Below are positions 20,690-31,265 of a stretch of DNA of 64,000 nucleotides, piece after piece. Source of the stretch: Aphrophora alni (taxonomy: Eukaryota; Arthropoda; Insecta; Hemiptera; Aphrophoridae). Position numbers and translations under genes: made by a program. Under the pieces are notes generated by a model. That model had not been told where the DNA came from. It searched no databases and saw nothing but the letters and a program-made list of their open reading frames with translations. The stretch is from positions 103,125,340 to 103,189,339 of the forward strand of contig OY740772.1 of assembly GCA_963513935.1 (NCBI GenBank), given 5' to 3'. Numbering within the stretch: position 1 is the first letter of the stretch; every line of letters begins with the position of its first letter.

Positions 20690-21215
20690 ACATTTACTTT
20701 ACTACAGCATACGCCCATTCTCGGCAATTCTGCCATCCTATGCCGTGCCTCCCAGTGATGAGAAGAGAATTTCTTCATTTAAAGTCAGAGTGGATGATGG
20801 TGGCGCAGGTCAGTAGGTGGTTGGAGTCCTGTCTTCCATTTCTACACAGCCGAATCTATGGAAATGGGTTTATTCGTGGTTAGGTGAAAAGTCTGAACTC
20901 TGCTACACCCTTTGTTTATATCTTGGTAAAGGGCGATACAGAATTAATGGTTACAGCATTTGAGAATCGTATCAGAGTCTGTTGGTCCTTCTCATGAGTA
21001 TATGTAACTAGCAGCCTCCAGCATGGCCTCCACTTCTCTGTGGTGTTCTCACGACTGAGACCATCAAAATTTTGCTGAAACCGGTTCCTGCATCTCCTGT
21101 GTGTTAAGCGCGATGTTTAATCGCGTCCATGGCAAACTTTAAGCTCTACGTGTTCCCTGGGAAGTGCTAAATGATCAAAACTTAGTTGTCTTTATTACTG
21201 CACGACATCTAACTA
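20690..21215 (-). mobile_element. 526-bp insertion in Fam-A, possible LINE 3' fragment
   Basis: Bounded by near-identical 11-mers (tgattggaagg at 20679-20689, tgattggaaag at 21216-21226) that occur once in other Fam-A copies, so they look like a target-site duplication. Composition is less AT-rich than its surroundings. On the minus strand CRNGRQDSNHLLTCATIHSD resembles the cysteine/histidine motif near the end of some LINE ORFs. No poly(A) tail is visible, so the element class is uncertain. Confidence 0.5.
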
Positions 21216-21311
21216 TGATTGGAAAGTAAAAAGAGATAAATCTAACAGAAGATTACATGATAAAAGGTGTAGATCCAGCTGGCTTCCCCCGGTATTGCCA
21301 CGTCCATTACT
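21216..21311 (+). repeat. Fam-A copy, right part
   Basis: Continues with 'agagataaatctaacagaag', 'catgataaaaggtgtagatc', 'cggtattgccacgtcc' and 'actgactatagtaag', the diverged terminal palindrome. Confidence 0.8.
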
Positions 21312-22621
21312 GACTATAGTAAGCTAAGGGTTAGTGAAGAGTAAATATAATATTATATGTTTGCATCGTACAAATATTATTTACAAAAAAATGTCAATTA
21401 ATGTGAAAAATCCAATCAGAATTTACACCAATAAATAAATGTTGTATTAACAGTTTATCGCAATAATACATAACACATGTAAATGGATTGTCAACACTTG
21501 TTCTATCTCAACAAATCCATTAGCACTACAAGTTAATCGTGTTGTAGGCTATCAGTTGGCAGCAGTATACCTGGTGTATACATTACCTACCGACTTAATA
21601 CACACTCATTACTGATAACAAAAGTCTATTCATAGCTTAATCAAGTAGAGCTCATGTTACTTACCACTAACTTAATTGTATAATTAGTTTATATTTTATG
21701 AATGGAATTTCCTTGACAAGCGGATACATGGAGCAGTAATCTAATATACAACAGGCTGCGTTCCTGCGGGCAATTATTAAATTATTACTAGCTTAGAATT
21801 GTGAAGTAATTTTCCTTCCATTTAAATTATAAATATTATTATAAATTGTACCTTGATATACATTACCGAAAACCTTATACAGTTTGTTAGTTAAAGTCCC
21901 TACCTTAACTTTTGTATGAGCTTAATTAAAGCCAAACCCTTTTGAGACTGTTATATTCAGAGAATGTGTTAAACAGCTGTTATCAATTCTCAAAGACAAC
22001 AACAAAATAATACGAATTTGAAAATTTATAACAGCTGTTTTAAAGCATTTTTGTTGTGAACATGTTATGCATTTACAAATATCAGGCATGTTATTTAAAT
22101 GATAAATTTAGTACACAATAAGTATTTCGAAAGAAAATTAATATTTTTCGACAAATCTGCAGGTAACACTGTTTAATTTGACACCTTGATATTTAAAATC
22201 GGCTCTATAGTAGAAAATACGCGACTGGTGCAGAAATTCAAGATGATTCTAATATTTAGATAATTGTTTAAAATCGTTAGATGCAGTTGTCATACTAGTT
22301 AATTAATTGTAATTGTTTTATTTTCTAAAATGTAGTAGGGGGCGGTCAAATGGTCCCCTAACTAGACTCTAGAATTAATGAACCTCTTCAACCAAGTAAC
22401 TCATCCGGAAAACAGTACCATACTCATAACTTGTTAAAAATACTACGACAAATAGTTTTCCGACGGGCCTGAGTAAATCAGAAAAGGCCATTAAAGGCCA
22501 TTTCTTACAACTTCTCCACATTAAAATTTTCCACACTCTGCTGTACACTTCAAATAGTGTTTTTCTGGAATAATGTCTTTCTTAAACATAGTGTTTGTCG
22601 TAGCTTCCTGGATTGTGTATT
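21312..22621. other. AT-rich unassigned interval
   Basis: No feature recognised. 'aacagctgttatcaattctc' and 'aacagctgttttaaagc' near 21972 and 22029 form a short inverted pair. Confidence 0.45.
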
Positions 22622-22898
22622 CAATGAATATATTATAGGTTATTTACCTTAATTTTCTGTCAGACAATCCAAATTTCATCCATATGTATAACCGGTTTTG
22701 ACAGTTTACCCGTTATCGTCAAATCCAAAACATCATGAAATAATTATTAGCAGTTGCAATGAGACGACGCTTTCATACGGCTGAACAATTTCATGATGTT
22801 TTGGATTTGACGATGACGGTTTAAGTGTCAAAACCCCATAAGGATGAAATTTGGATTGTCTGACGGAAAAATTAACTTATCCTATAATATATTCATTG
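22622..22898. repeat. Long palindrome / hairpin MITE
   Basis: Arms of about 115 bp (22622-22741 and 22788-22898) are near-perfect inverted repeats around a 46-bp loop. Outer ends are 'caatgaatatattatagg' and 'cctataatatattcattg'; inner ends are 'aaaacatcatgaaat' and 'atttcatgatgtttt'. No coding content. Fits a hairpin-type MITE; family unknown. Confidence 0.88.
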
Positions 22899-23739
22899 TA
22901 TTTCTAGCATATCCTACAGTCCAAACGTTCGAATAGCTTTAAATCAAATTTGGTATGTGGGCAAACTTTAAGTGCCTGTAATTCCTAAACGGCTAAAGAT
23001 TTTTAAAAATACCCAAGAATAAAATATTCTTAAAATATTTTTTTACACCTGAAAACTCCGTAAAATACAGGGTGTTTCTTAACAAATTTCAAGTTGGCCG
23101 CCATATTGGAAAACATTTTAACATTTTACAAAGTAGATTTTTAAACTTCATTAAGAAGAAAGGAAGGTTCCCTATTTAAAGTGCTCTATCATATTTATAA
23201 CTAAAAAGTTAGCTATTGTAACATTTTAGATGGGACTCTTAGTATAACTCCCATAATATTCGAAACCAGTAGACAAAATCACTAGTTTCAAGTAAGCATA
23301 GAGTGTTATGTAATCTTTACGTAATCATATATTTATATAATCACACTATATATTTACGTAACCCATGATAAACAATTTAGACTCGTATCAGAACTTTATG
23401 TGTGCTCGATGAATTTTAAATGTAATGAAAATTAAATGGATTTATCTTTGTCACATAGGCGTCACATATAGAGTTATGTGATGTGTGAAAACATTTATCT
23501 CCAATTTTTAGCGGAAATATTCCTTTTATGAACCTAAAAAATTGGTTTTTGGAATGACCTCTGTTTGTCTATCGACTGTGCAGGTCTACAGACAAAAAAA
23601 CTGGAGTTTTGTTTAACTTCAGTTGGTGAATTTCCGAGTAAGCCCCTTTATAAAATAATGATAAAATGAATCCTAGTAATTATATAGACAAATTGCTTTG
23701 CTGTAGATATTTATAAAAAGTTGTTAAAAAGAGATTAGT
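22899..23739. other. Unassigned interval
   Basis: At 22918-22965 'cgaatagctttaaatcaaat' and 'ttggtatgtgggc' is a phrase seen in other repeats of the window. At 23066 'tacagggtgtttcttaacaa' resembles a mariner-like terminus and 'ggccgccatattgg' follows. No gene. Confidence 0.4.
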
Positions 23740-24205
23740 AAACATTTTGGATAAACATAATTTATTTAGTATTAAACAGTTTAGATTTAATGTAAGCCAT
23801 TAAAAAAAAAACTTAATACGCTCTTGTGAATTCAAAATTAGAGTATTGCCTTACAGTTTGGGGCGAGGTATATTATACAACATACCCTTCATAATATTGC
23901 AAAAATTTGTATACGCAATATTTCAAATAAACAGATAACTGAACACTCTTTACCTCTCTTTAAAGTATTGAATATTTTGACCTGTTAGAAATTTATATGT
24001 ATATAAAGTTTTAAGAACTTTCTTAAGCAGAAGCTACAAAAATTGGCAGCATAGGCTAGATATCTACGAAACAAATTTAATGTTAATATACTAAACCCAA
24101 CCTATCAGTTATAATGAAATTGTATGCATACTTAACTTCCAGATTTTGTAATTGTTTGTCTGAAGTTATTAAGGTAGGTGCTGAAAATATATATAATTTT
24201 CCAAA

Positions 24206-24215
<10 letters not shown>
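23740..24215 (+). pseudogene. CR1/Jockey-like LINE RT C-terminal remnant
   Basis: An initial piece (LDKHNLFSIKQFRFNVSH, about 23740-23800) fits the RT motif H-N-L-F-S-x-x-Q-F-G-F. After an internal deletion LVNSKLEYCLTVWGEVYY matches the thumb-region motif in which a short-range L-x-Y-G/C-x-x-x-W-G is conserved. A shift later gives IAKICIRNISNKQITEHSLP, then KVLNIL, the L-Q-K-x-x-x-R-x-I ... P-L-F-x-x-L-x-I-L segment, and a tail around CNCLSEVIKV. Several stops and shifts; no poly(A). It could derive from the same broad LINE group as 8635-9000. Confidence 0.72.
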
Positions 24216-24243
<28 letters not shown>

Positions 24244-24262
24244 AGTTTAGAAAATTATGACG
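24190..24262. repeat. TA microsatellite within an inverted repeat
   Basis: (TA)n at about 24208-24239 sits between 'ataattttccaaactta' and 'taagtttagaaaattat', giving a fully foldable AT-rich hairpin. Confidence 0.9.
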
Positions 24263-25045
24263 GAACCATTTATTTGAAGAAAAAATTGTTGATTTTTATT
24301 TTAACGTTTTTTCATAATTTAATTATTGATAGAGAAATGTATGAATGATACTACTGATTATGTACGAGTGAGTGAAAGTAAGTAGGTCTATATCAATGAT
24401 GAAGTTACACAATTTTCGTTGCGTTTTTATACTTTTGTCAAGCAATTCTTGTATTTTGGTTTGTTTATGTAAAGTAATCATTTAACCCCATTTCTAGAAC
24501 TGTTAAGATTTTATATTTTTCTTTTTTTAGAGATTCTATGTAGGTTCAATATTTATTTAGTGTAACCGAGCTCTTATACAACCAAAATTAAAAATTGAAA
24601 TATTCTCAATATCGAATATTAACGATTGTAGTCGTATGTGTTATCTAATGTTTAGCCTCTTAAAAACTAAAATAAATATTATTGGTAGCATTATACCAAA
24701 CAAAATACCTTTCTAACATAATCGGCAATTTTTTTAAATTATCCATGGAGCTGGTATTAAATGTTCTAAAATTTTAAATCGGGAATAACAATATAGTTCA
24801 AACAATCGTAAAATGTGAAGATTTATAAATAATGCTATGCGTATAGAAGCAAATAAAATAAAATAACAGCACACCAACGACACGATCGTCGTCATCAAAG
24901 TCGATTTTATTCAAACACAATTTACCCCTAGGACGAATTTATTACACAAGTAAAGCAGGACTCTTCTTTTTATATATTTATACATACATTTCTGTAGAAA
25001 CATATCTTTAAAAAAATTAATAAAACGTTGTTAAAGGTGATCCTT
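24263..25045. other. AT-rich unassigned interval
   Basis: 24750-24830 has Fam-C-like phrases; nothing else recognised. Confidence 0.45.
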
Positions 25046-25163
25046 AGTGAGTACGGAAGTGACAATTCCGATGAATTTAACTGGAACAACAGATTTTTTC
25101 ATGTAATCTGGGGTTAAATCCCTCTCTTTCATTTATCTATCAGATCTTTATTTATCTCTTTAT
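25046..25163 (-). repeat. Fam-A copy (inverted), terminal part, split by Penelope-like insertion
   Basis: 'agtgagtacggaagtgacaa', 'ttttttcatgtaatctgggg', 'ttaaatccctctctttcatt' and 'tatctatcagatct' follow inverted Fam-A order. The copy resumes at 26202. The decamer atctctttat at 25154-25163 recurs at 26202-26211. Confidence 0.8.
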
Positions 25164-26201
25164 TTTATATATATTATTTATATCTGTCAAATGTAGTCTG
25201 TATTTTTATTTTACCTTTTATGTGGCTACATGTTTCACTGCCACAGGCAGCATCATCAGGCCAGCTGCTATGTCCACTCAAACACTTATAAATACACAAA
25301 ACTTATTGTTACACATATTTTCATACATTTTTTTGTACACATCATATAATAAATAAATTTGTTTAACATTGTTACACTTGAGAGGTACCTCATTCTGGTG
25401 TATTTCCTCTAAGACTGATTTGGAAAGATAAGGTGCAGCTCTGTTCAATGCTTATCAGATTGTACCTTGTGCCCTACTAGATTTTCTTATGTCTCCTTGA
25501 TTTTATGTTGTTGGCAAAATATTAGATCATAAAGGCAATTGGAAGCAAAATTCAATTTTTCATTTAAAATTTTTTCTGGGTTGCTTTTGTGGTGTTTATA
25601 AATTTCTATTCTTCGATGACGTTCATGGTGTGTCCTTTATTTATTTTATGTATCACTGTCATATTATCCTGTATGCTGGTGTAAGAATGTATGTTAACAA
25701 TTAAATGGTCCGTGAATGCTGAGTTTGTAGTTCTATTGTTTCTGCTGCTAGGTATATGCTCTTTAAATCTTTCTCTAAATGTTCTGCCTGTTTGTCCAAT
25801 GTAATACTTATCACAATCACTGCAATTTAGTTTATATATGCCACTATTGTTGCATAGGTCATGGTTATTTTTTTGTGTGGTTGAAATATTGTGATAAACT
25901 GTTTCTTGTTCTGTAGGCTATGTTGTAGTTGTATTTCTTGAAAGAGTTGCTGATCAAAAATTGGTGTGTATTGCATTGGAATGAATTTTGTCTTTTTGTT
26001 GCTATTGTTGCAGTGTAGAGGTTTGTTATGGTTTTCAGGTTTTTTCTGTATTTTATGTACGATTTTGTCCACCATTGAAGATTTAAAACGATTGTTTTGC
26101 GCTATATGTTTGATAATTTCCATTTCATTGTTTAGGTCATCTTTTTGCATGGGTATGGTTAGAGCTCAATATATGTAGTTATAAGGCTATCAACAATGAA
26201 T
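25164..26201 (-). mobile_element. Penelope-like element, 5'-truncated, with GIY-YIG endonuclease region
   Basis: On the minus strand the ORF begins truncated: MQKDDLNNEMEIIKHIAQNN, then SSMVDKIVHKIQKK (linker after the RT). After a frame change near 25950 comes GIYKLNCSDCDKYYIGQTGR, followed by TFRERFKEH. This is the GIY-YIG nuclease signature (Y-x-L-x-C, then Y-I-G-Q-T-G-R, then R-F-x-E-H) that Penelope-like elements carry C-terminal to their RT. Further downstream is HTMNVIEE-type sequence, then a 3' untranslated region of about 250 bp. RT catalytic motifs are absent, so the element is a 5'-truncated, frameshifted copy. It is nested in Fam-A with a likely 10-bp target duplication. The 3' region contains a hammerhead-like motif at 25223-25263. 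Confidence 0.87.
25223..25263 (-). ncRNA. Hammerhead ribozyme-like motif in Penelope-like 3' region
   Basis: Minus strand, in order: stem I strand TGGC; core CTGATGA; one extra T; stem II GCTGCC with loop TGT and GGCAGT (five Watson-Crick pairs and one G-T); core GAAA; minimal stem III C-(AT)-G; cleavage triplet GTA; stem I strand GCCA, an exact complement of TGGC. All invariant core positions (CTGANGA, GAAA, GTH) are present. Type I minimal hammerheads are known from Penelope-like elements, so the context fits. Predicted cleavage falls between 25227 and 25226. The extra nucleotide after CTGATGA recurs in all related motifs of this window. Activity is untested. Confidence 0.68.
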
Positions 26202-26345
26202 ATCTCTTTATCTTGACTATCTCTCCCGACTATGACACTATTAGAGTATTAGAAGGAGGGTATTTATTTTACGTTCGTTTGTTCCTTTTTTTTATAACTC
26301 GATGATGACCAAGAGATTGTTTGCCGTTTAAACAACAAGAACAAT
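26202..26345 (-). repeat. Fam-A copy (inverted), head part after Penelope-like insertion
   Basis: 'tctcccgactatgacactat', 'tagagtattagaagga', 'ataactcgatgatgaccaag' and 'tttaaacaacaagaacaatc' complete the inverted copy begun at 25046. Confidence 0.8.
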
Positions 26346-27717
26346 CTATACCAACTCGTCTTTAAAAAGAAATATATTTCGAAACAAAAGGGTCAAGCGT
26401 GTGCTTAGCCATATAGAGACAGTTATTTTTACAAAGTCGAAGTTATTAAGCAGTAGATTGTACAGACAAACAGACAAGCGCGTGAAAATATAAAAAATCC
26501 TTGGTCTTATCTATCCTAATAAAGTTAAATTAATGAAAATGCAATCCATCTTTTTTAATGGCTGTTATTGTCTTTCATCTCACAAAAACTGCTTTCCAAA
26601 CTATGCTACGCATTTCTCATTGTGTGGTTAACTCAAGTAGTATTCGTCCTACAAAAAAACTATACTATATGATTTCGCACTATCCTTTAATTTCAAATGC
26701 ATTTTTTTTGTTTCAGGTTTGTGTTCAAGTTAGAGGGAGAGGAGACCATAATATCTAACACTTTAAATTTGTTCTAGCGCCAACATATTAATTTTTCGCC
26801 GAATAAACATACATATTTGTAAACGTATAACTTCTAATTTTATTTGATATCGAACACATAACATCTTCAACAAATTTTTGTTTTCAACTCGGTAATTTTT
26901 ACTTTTTAAATAACCCTAGGTAATTTTTGGTTACCTCTATATATTTGCTATATGTGGGACAATACAAAGAATATAAATGCAAAGTTTGAAATATATCGGA
27001 TTTATCGTCTTGTCTGTGTAGACTGTTTGTAACTATCAGACAAACACGCGTGTGAAATTATAAGACTCTTTGGTTTTACCTAGGAAACTTCTCTAGTAAT
27101 TAAAAAGAAACATTCTTGTTTGTTTGCGTCTGTGACAAAGTTAATTTAGAAACCAATCATGATGTTTCACATTTTATATTAAAAAGTTTTCTATATAAAA
27201 AAGAACTTTCATTTTACAGTAAAAATATATTAATGCCAAGTTGAAAAGTTTATCGTAAAGTTTAAACTCAGATAAAATGAGATTTCCAAGAATTCCTTTA
27301 TTAAAATCCACACTCTGAAGAAACAAACTTCTATTTTAAATAGATAGAGAGGTCGGTGTATGTAACGACATATCTGAAAGAAACTGCGAGGAAGGGTGTC
27401 AACAGGAAGTTCACATTTTGTCCCAAGGCAGTTCACTTGATTGAACAAGATGGGGGAGAGGCTTCGAGATTTAAATGTTTGTAAATAGAATATTGAGAGG
27501 TTTTTACATTACCTCCGGAATGGTCACACGTCCTTACAAGTTTTTAATTGTAGTAGTTTTACAAGATATATCGAAATCGATTTCTTGCGGCATCGTATAA
27601 CTTAACTATACGAAATTTGAGAGATCTAAAACCCAAATGCTTTGACAGATTTTAATTTAATTAAGTTCATAATCATATTTTGGACATATCAGAATATATT
27701 ATTTTGGAGTAGCTGCC
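26346..27717. other. Unassigned interval with repeated 'cagacaagcg' phrase
   Basis: 'cagacaaacagacaagcgcg' at about 26463 and 'cagacaaacacgcgtgtgaa' at about 27036, each followed by A-rich text and 'cttggt/tttggt', look like one more dispersed family, also near 41320 and 41450. Small frames at 26558-26758 and 27230-27448 have no motif. Confidence 0.4.
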
Positions 27718-27749
27718 AAAAAAACAAAAAAAAAAAAAAAAAAAAAAAA
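27718..27749 (+). repeat. Poly(A) run
   Basis: About 24 uninterrupted A after 'aaaaaaac'. Possibly a retrotransposon tail, but no element body was identified immediately upstream. Confidence 0.9.
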
Positions 27750-27952
27750 TTTCGATTGTCTCAAAAACAGTCCTAACGATTAAGCTTGAACTTAATCAGA
27801 TGTTCAAAGTAAGATGAGCTAACAACCAGTCATGAAACGCGTACCTGACAAAGTTATTTTATCGAACTGTTTTAATGTGTAAATAGTGCTTTTTAAGTGT
27901 ACTTTAATTTTATCTGAGCACTTTTTTACTTTATTTATGGAGTGAATATTAA

Positions 27953-27993
27953 GTTCTGAAGATGTCTGACAAATAGGCGAAACATCTGTCAAC
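27953..27993 (+). ncRNA. Hammerhead ribozyme-like motif, solitary
   Basis: In order: stem I strand GTT; core CTGAAGA; extra T; stem II GTCT, loop GACAAAT, AGGC (three Watson-Crick pairs and one T-G); GAAA; stem III C-(ATCT)-G; cleavage triplet GTC; stem I strand AAC, complementary to GTT. Stem I beyond three pairs is mismatched. No protein-coding element is attached. It may mark the end of an otherwise unrecognised Penelope-like or nonautonomous element. Confidence 0.55.
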
Positions 27994-28784
27994 AATTATT
28001 GACACAACATTGTTCAGGGAAGTTAAGAATTATATAAAATTATAAAATAATATATTATTTTTAGATAGGTCAAGAACCACTTATTGTTTTGTACTTATAA
28101 AAGTGTTAAAAAAGAATGAACCTGGCCTTAGCTGGGAGGAATGGAATTTTTGAGACGCCCTCTAATATACGCAAACAAAAGTTATTACTATTAGGCCTAT
28201 ATAACAATCCCTAGTTGGCAAAGTTCAGGAGCGTGTACAGGAGTTCACGGTGTAAGATTTCTACATGTTCACTCACTCCTGACTGGACAGAAATTCATGT
28301 AGTGTTGAAATTTTTCAGTTTCAAATCGGCTCTATACACCGTCCTTTATAATTTATAATTCACAGTTAATTAATATAAAATGTGGAGTTAATTAACCCTA
28401 AAGCTAGGGGATGTAATCCCAAGACTCCTTAGACAGTGATTGATTGTTTTATTTTTTTTAAACAAACGAAATGAGTTTATCCTACCTAGCGTCGTAACCG
28501 ACTTTGCAGGTAAGCCCGGTTTTAACCGCTCGGTTAATTGTAAATTTAAAGTGATTAATAACTATTTGGTTTGGTGAGATTCAAATTTGAATTTAGGTTT
28601 AGAATTATTTAATGATGTCCAGGAACTCTAAGATGAATGCTCTATGTGTTAATACCGCTCGGATTTTTTGACATATAATCTTGTTGTTATTAAATTCTTT
28701 CAAAGTCAAATAAATTCTGATTTTTTTCAAACATTGTTCATATATTTCATATTTGAAACAAGTTAGTAGTTACAACATCTTGGT
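27994..28784. other. Unassigned interval
   Basis: Near 28140 'ggaatttttgagacgccct' resembles the reverse of the mariner-like terminus at 16177. Otherwise nothing recognised. Confidence 0.4.
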
Positions 28785-28965
28785 AGTTACCCAGCCCCAT
28801 CATTTAATATGATACAAGCAGGTCATCTAAATGTAATACTCAAAAAGAGGTTTCTTGGGTCTTGGAGGAAATCATAAATGGAACTGGTAGATCAAGCGAT
28901 CTTACCCATCGTTGTAAGTTTGATATAAAACCGTTGTTACACTTGAACCTTTAATTATCGGCGCG
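28785..28965 (+). repeat. Fam-B dispersed repeat copy, 5' module
   Basis: 'gatacaagcaggtcatctaa', 'atgtaatactcaaaaag', 'ggtagatcaagcgatcttac', 'cccatcgttgtaagtttg' and 'accgttgttacac' match the 5' module at 53990-54140 and 30590-30760. Confidence 0.7.
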
Positions 28966-29149
28966 GCTCGTATATGTGAAGGACCGATTTTAATCTAATT
29001 TGGTATGTATGCATATTACAACGCATATTTCGCGTTTTGTTGTTGTTGTTATTGTGGTTTAATTCATTTTTTTAATTAGCATTTCTTTGATAGCTTAAAT
29101 TTAAAAATCGCTGCCTTACGAAAAATAAGAATTTGCCCTAATGGTTTTT
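28966..29149. other. Short unassigned stretch
   Basis: 'gaccgattttaatctaattt' and 'ggtatgtatgca' are phrases shared with several low-level repeats. No gene. Confidence 0.4.
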
Positions 29150-29650
29150 ATCAAATTTCTCTTAAGTGTACTGGGGCACTAGATTGTTGGACACGAAAGA
29201 GCAGATAGATCGACTGAACAACCATCTGCATCTGAAATTGTAAGACCTAAGCAGGTGGCCAGGACAGCCATTAATATGTGACTTAAGAGAAAATACTAAC
29301 AAAGATGGTATAGTCTTGGAGGGCATTCCTATAGTAAATTACTACTGAGAAAATCCCTTCAGGTAAGCTTGGAGGGTTAGTATTAATCTTAGGTAGAAGG
29401 CAACTCGGGTGAATTACAGGACAATGTAGTCTGAGCGTGCACTGGATAGAATAGGAGTATATCACAAGGAAACAGTGACTAAATTGTGCAGGTTAGATGA
29501 GGAAACCGCAGGTCACATAACCTATAATTGTGAGGCTCTTATCAGCAAGAGGCACAGGGTGAACTGTTGTTGGACGAGCTAGTGAGTGGATTAATAACAC
29601 TCATAGAGGAGACTGAACTAGAATTAAAAGGCTTATTTGCACAATAGAAC
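29150..29650 (+). pseudogene. LINE remnant: end of RNase H domain and zinc-knuckle tail
   Basis: Frames read, in order, VGHERADRSTEQPSASEIV (the G-N-E-x-A-D end of RNase H), then VARTAINMWLKRKY and WYSLGGHSYSKLLLRKS (W-x-x-x-x-H/Y-x-x-x-W segment), RRQLGELQDNVV, then KLCRLDEETAGHITYNC and EALISKRHR (zinc knuckle, second cysteine lost), and finally LVSGLITLIEETEL. The order is exactly that of RNase H-bearing LINE polyproteins of the R1/LOA type. Stops and shifts throughout. It is the longest of the three related 3' remnants here. Confidence 0.78.
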
Positions 29651-29734
29651 AATGGTCGCTACGCCGTTTAACCCTTTAACATCTCAATCTAATCCATACT
29701 ATCTTTTAAAAAACAAAAAGAATTTCTCAAAAAT

Positions 29735-29890
29735 ACTTAATTTCTCAAAATCGACTCTACCAATGTCGTTTAAATTTTAGCGAGATCTGAAGATTAATGA
29801 CTCAAATCCGTGTACAAAATCACAAGTAACAAACTTTTTACAGTTCAGAATAATTGTTCCTTCGCCACTGTCTTTAAAAGCTTCATTTTA
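29735..29890 (-). repeat. Fam-C repeat copy
   Basis: 'aatttctcaaaatcgactct' then 'gtcgtttaaattttagcgag' and 'gtgtacaaaatcacaagtaa' match 18500-18570 and 58090-58160. Confidence 0.55.
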
Positions 29891-30574
29891 ATGAAATAGA
29901 ATTAACGCTGAGGACGTATTTATGGCACATTTAGGTATTTATTTAAATGCAGAAACTTTTTTTTTAAGGCATCAATAGTTCGTTTCGATTTTTTTGATTG
30001 ACAACTTACGAAAATTACATTTTTGGGGACGATTAATTTTGTATCATTTTATTTGGTTTTGGATATGGGTGAATGCGATATTTTCCCCCATTTATTACAA
30101 CTGCACTTCCTTCATTGTCGCTCAATTCTAATGTACAAACCTATAATAAATAGATAAATACCTTTATTTAAATCCATACGAACGAAAACACTGTCGAAAT
30201 GTTGAGCTCGTAACAATGTAAATCGATTCCAAGTTCGATATTAATTGAATTAAATCAAAGATACAATATATTCGATTAAATCTATTCCGCGGACTCTATT
30301 AACTTCATTGTTTCCAGGCACTTTCCCAACAATTGTAATGTGTTTCGACCAATCCAATTAACTAGGATTATTGCATTTTAATGTCCTCTGTCATTTATTG
30401 TTAATTGGCTAAGTGTCAAACCTGTTTTAATGTTTATAAATTAATTTTATTTTTAAATTGAATACTGTTTAATGGTAATGACTACGGTGTTGTTGAAATG
30501 AATTCATTAAAACATTTTATCGTTGTTTTTTTTTATATATTCCCGTGTAATTTATCATTATAACAGATCAAGTT
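29891..30574. other. AT-rich unassigned interval
   Basis: No feature recognised. Confidence 0.45.
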
Positions 30575-30778
30575 GATGAAACGGAAGTTATCCAGGACCA
30601 TCAATCTAATACAAGCAGATACTCTAAATCTAATGCCCAAAATTTGTTGTTTTTTTTTTAACATTTGGGAAATTTTATTCGTACAGAAGATCAAGAAATC
30701 TTATCCAGTAGGGTAAGTTTGTTTAAAAGAGTTGTTACATAGGTTTATGAATCTTGTAATTGTGTATATCATAACTTT
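30575..30778 (+). repeat. Fam-B dispersed repeat copy, 5' module
   Basis: 'catcaatctaatacaagcag', 'atactctaaatctaatgccc', 'cttatccagtagggtaagtt', 'gtttaaaagagttgttacat' follow the Fam-B 5' order. Confidence 0.75.
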
Positions 30779-31084
30779 CTAGATGTCGACTAAACCCTAA
30801 CGGGTTTTTTTTAGATCTGTATGCAATAAAGAACGTTTTTCCAATTGGTGGTCATATACAGATACAGTGAAACATATTTATGATGAAATATTACTAATAT
30901 TTTTCATCCTCTATGCTGTTCCCCTTATTAATAGCATAGATTATGTTTTAATATTAAGGTGTTTAAGGCGTAAGGTGAAATGTACTGCGCCTATAGATCC
31001 CTTGTAACCCCTGGTTCTTCATATAAAGGGTTATCTTCATAGAAAGATAAAACTGAGTAACGTGAGTGGGAAGTAGTGCAGTTA
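30779..31084. other. Unassigned interval
   Basis: No feature recognised. Confidence 0.4.
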
Positions 31085-31265
31085 CAAAGAAAAGACACTG
31101 ACACGAGCGAAGCGAGTAGAGATTTTTATATATATACACACCTACGAGGCCCGTTAAGAACTAGCTAACTACAAGAAACTAGTGATTTACACCATTACGA
31201 GATTCGTAAGATCTGTGTAAGAACTATTTTAAACAAACTGTTTACACCCCTTGATCTACCAATAT
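31085..31265 (-). repeat. Fam-B dispersed repeat copy, inverted 5' module
   Basis: 'aagacactgacacgagcgaa', 'cattacgagattcgtaagat', 'ctgtgtaagaactattttaa' and 'ccccttgatctaccaatat' parallel 57255-57405 on the same strand. Confidence 0.7.
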
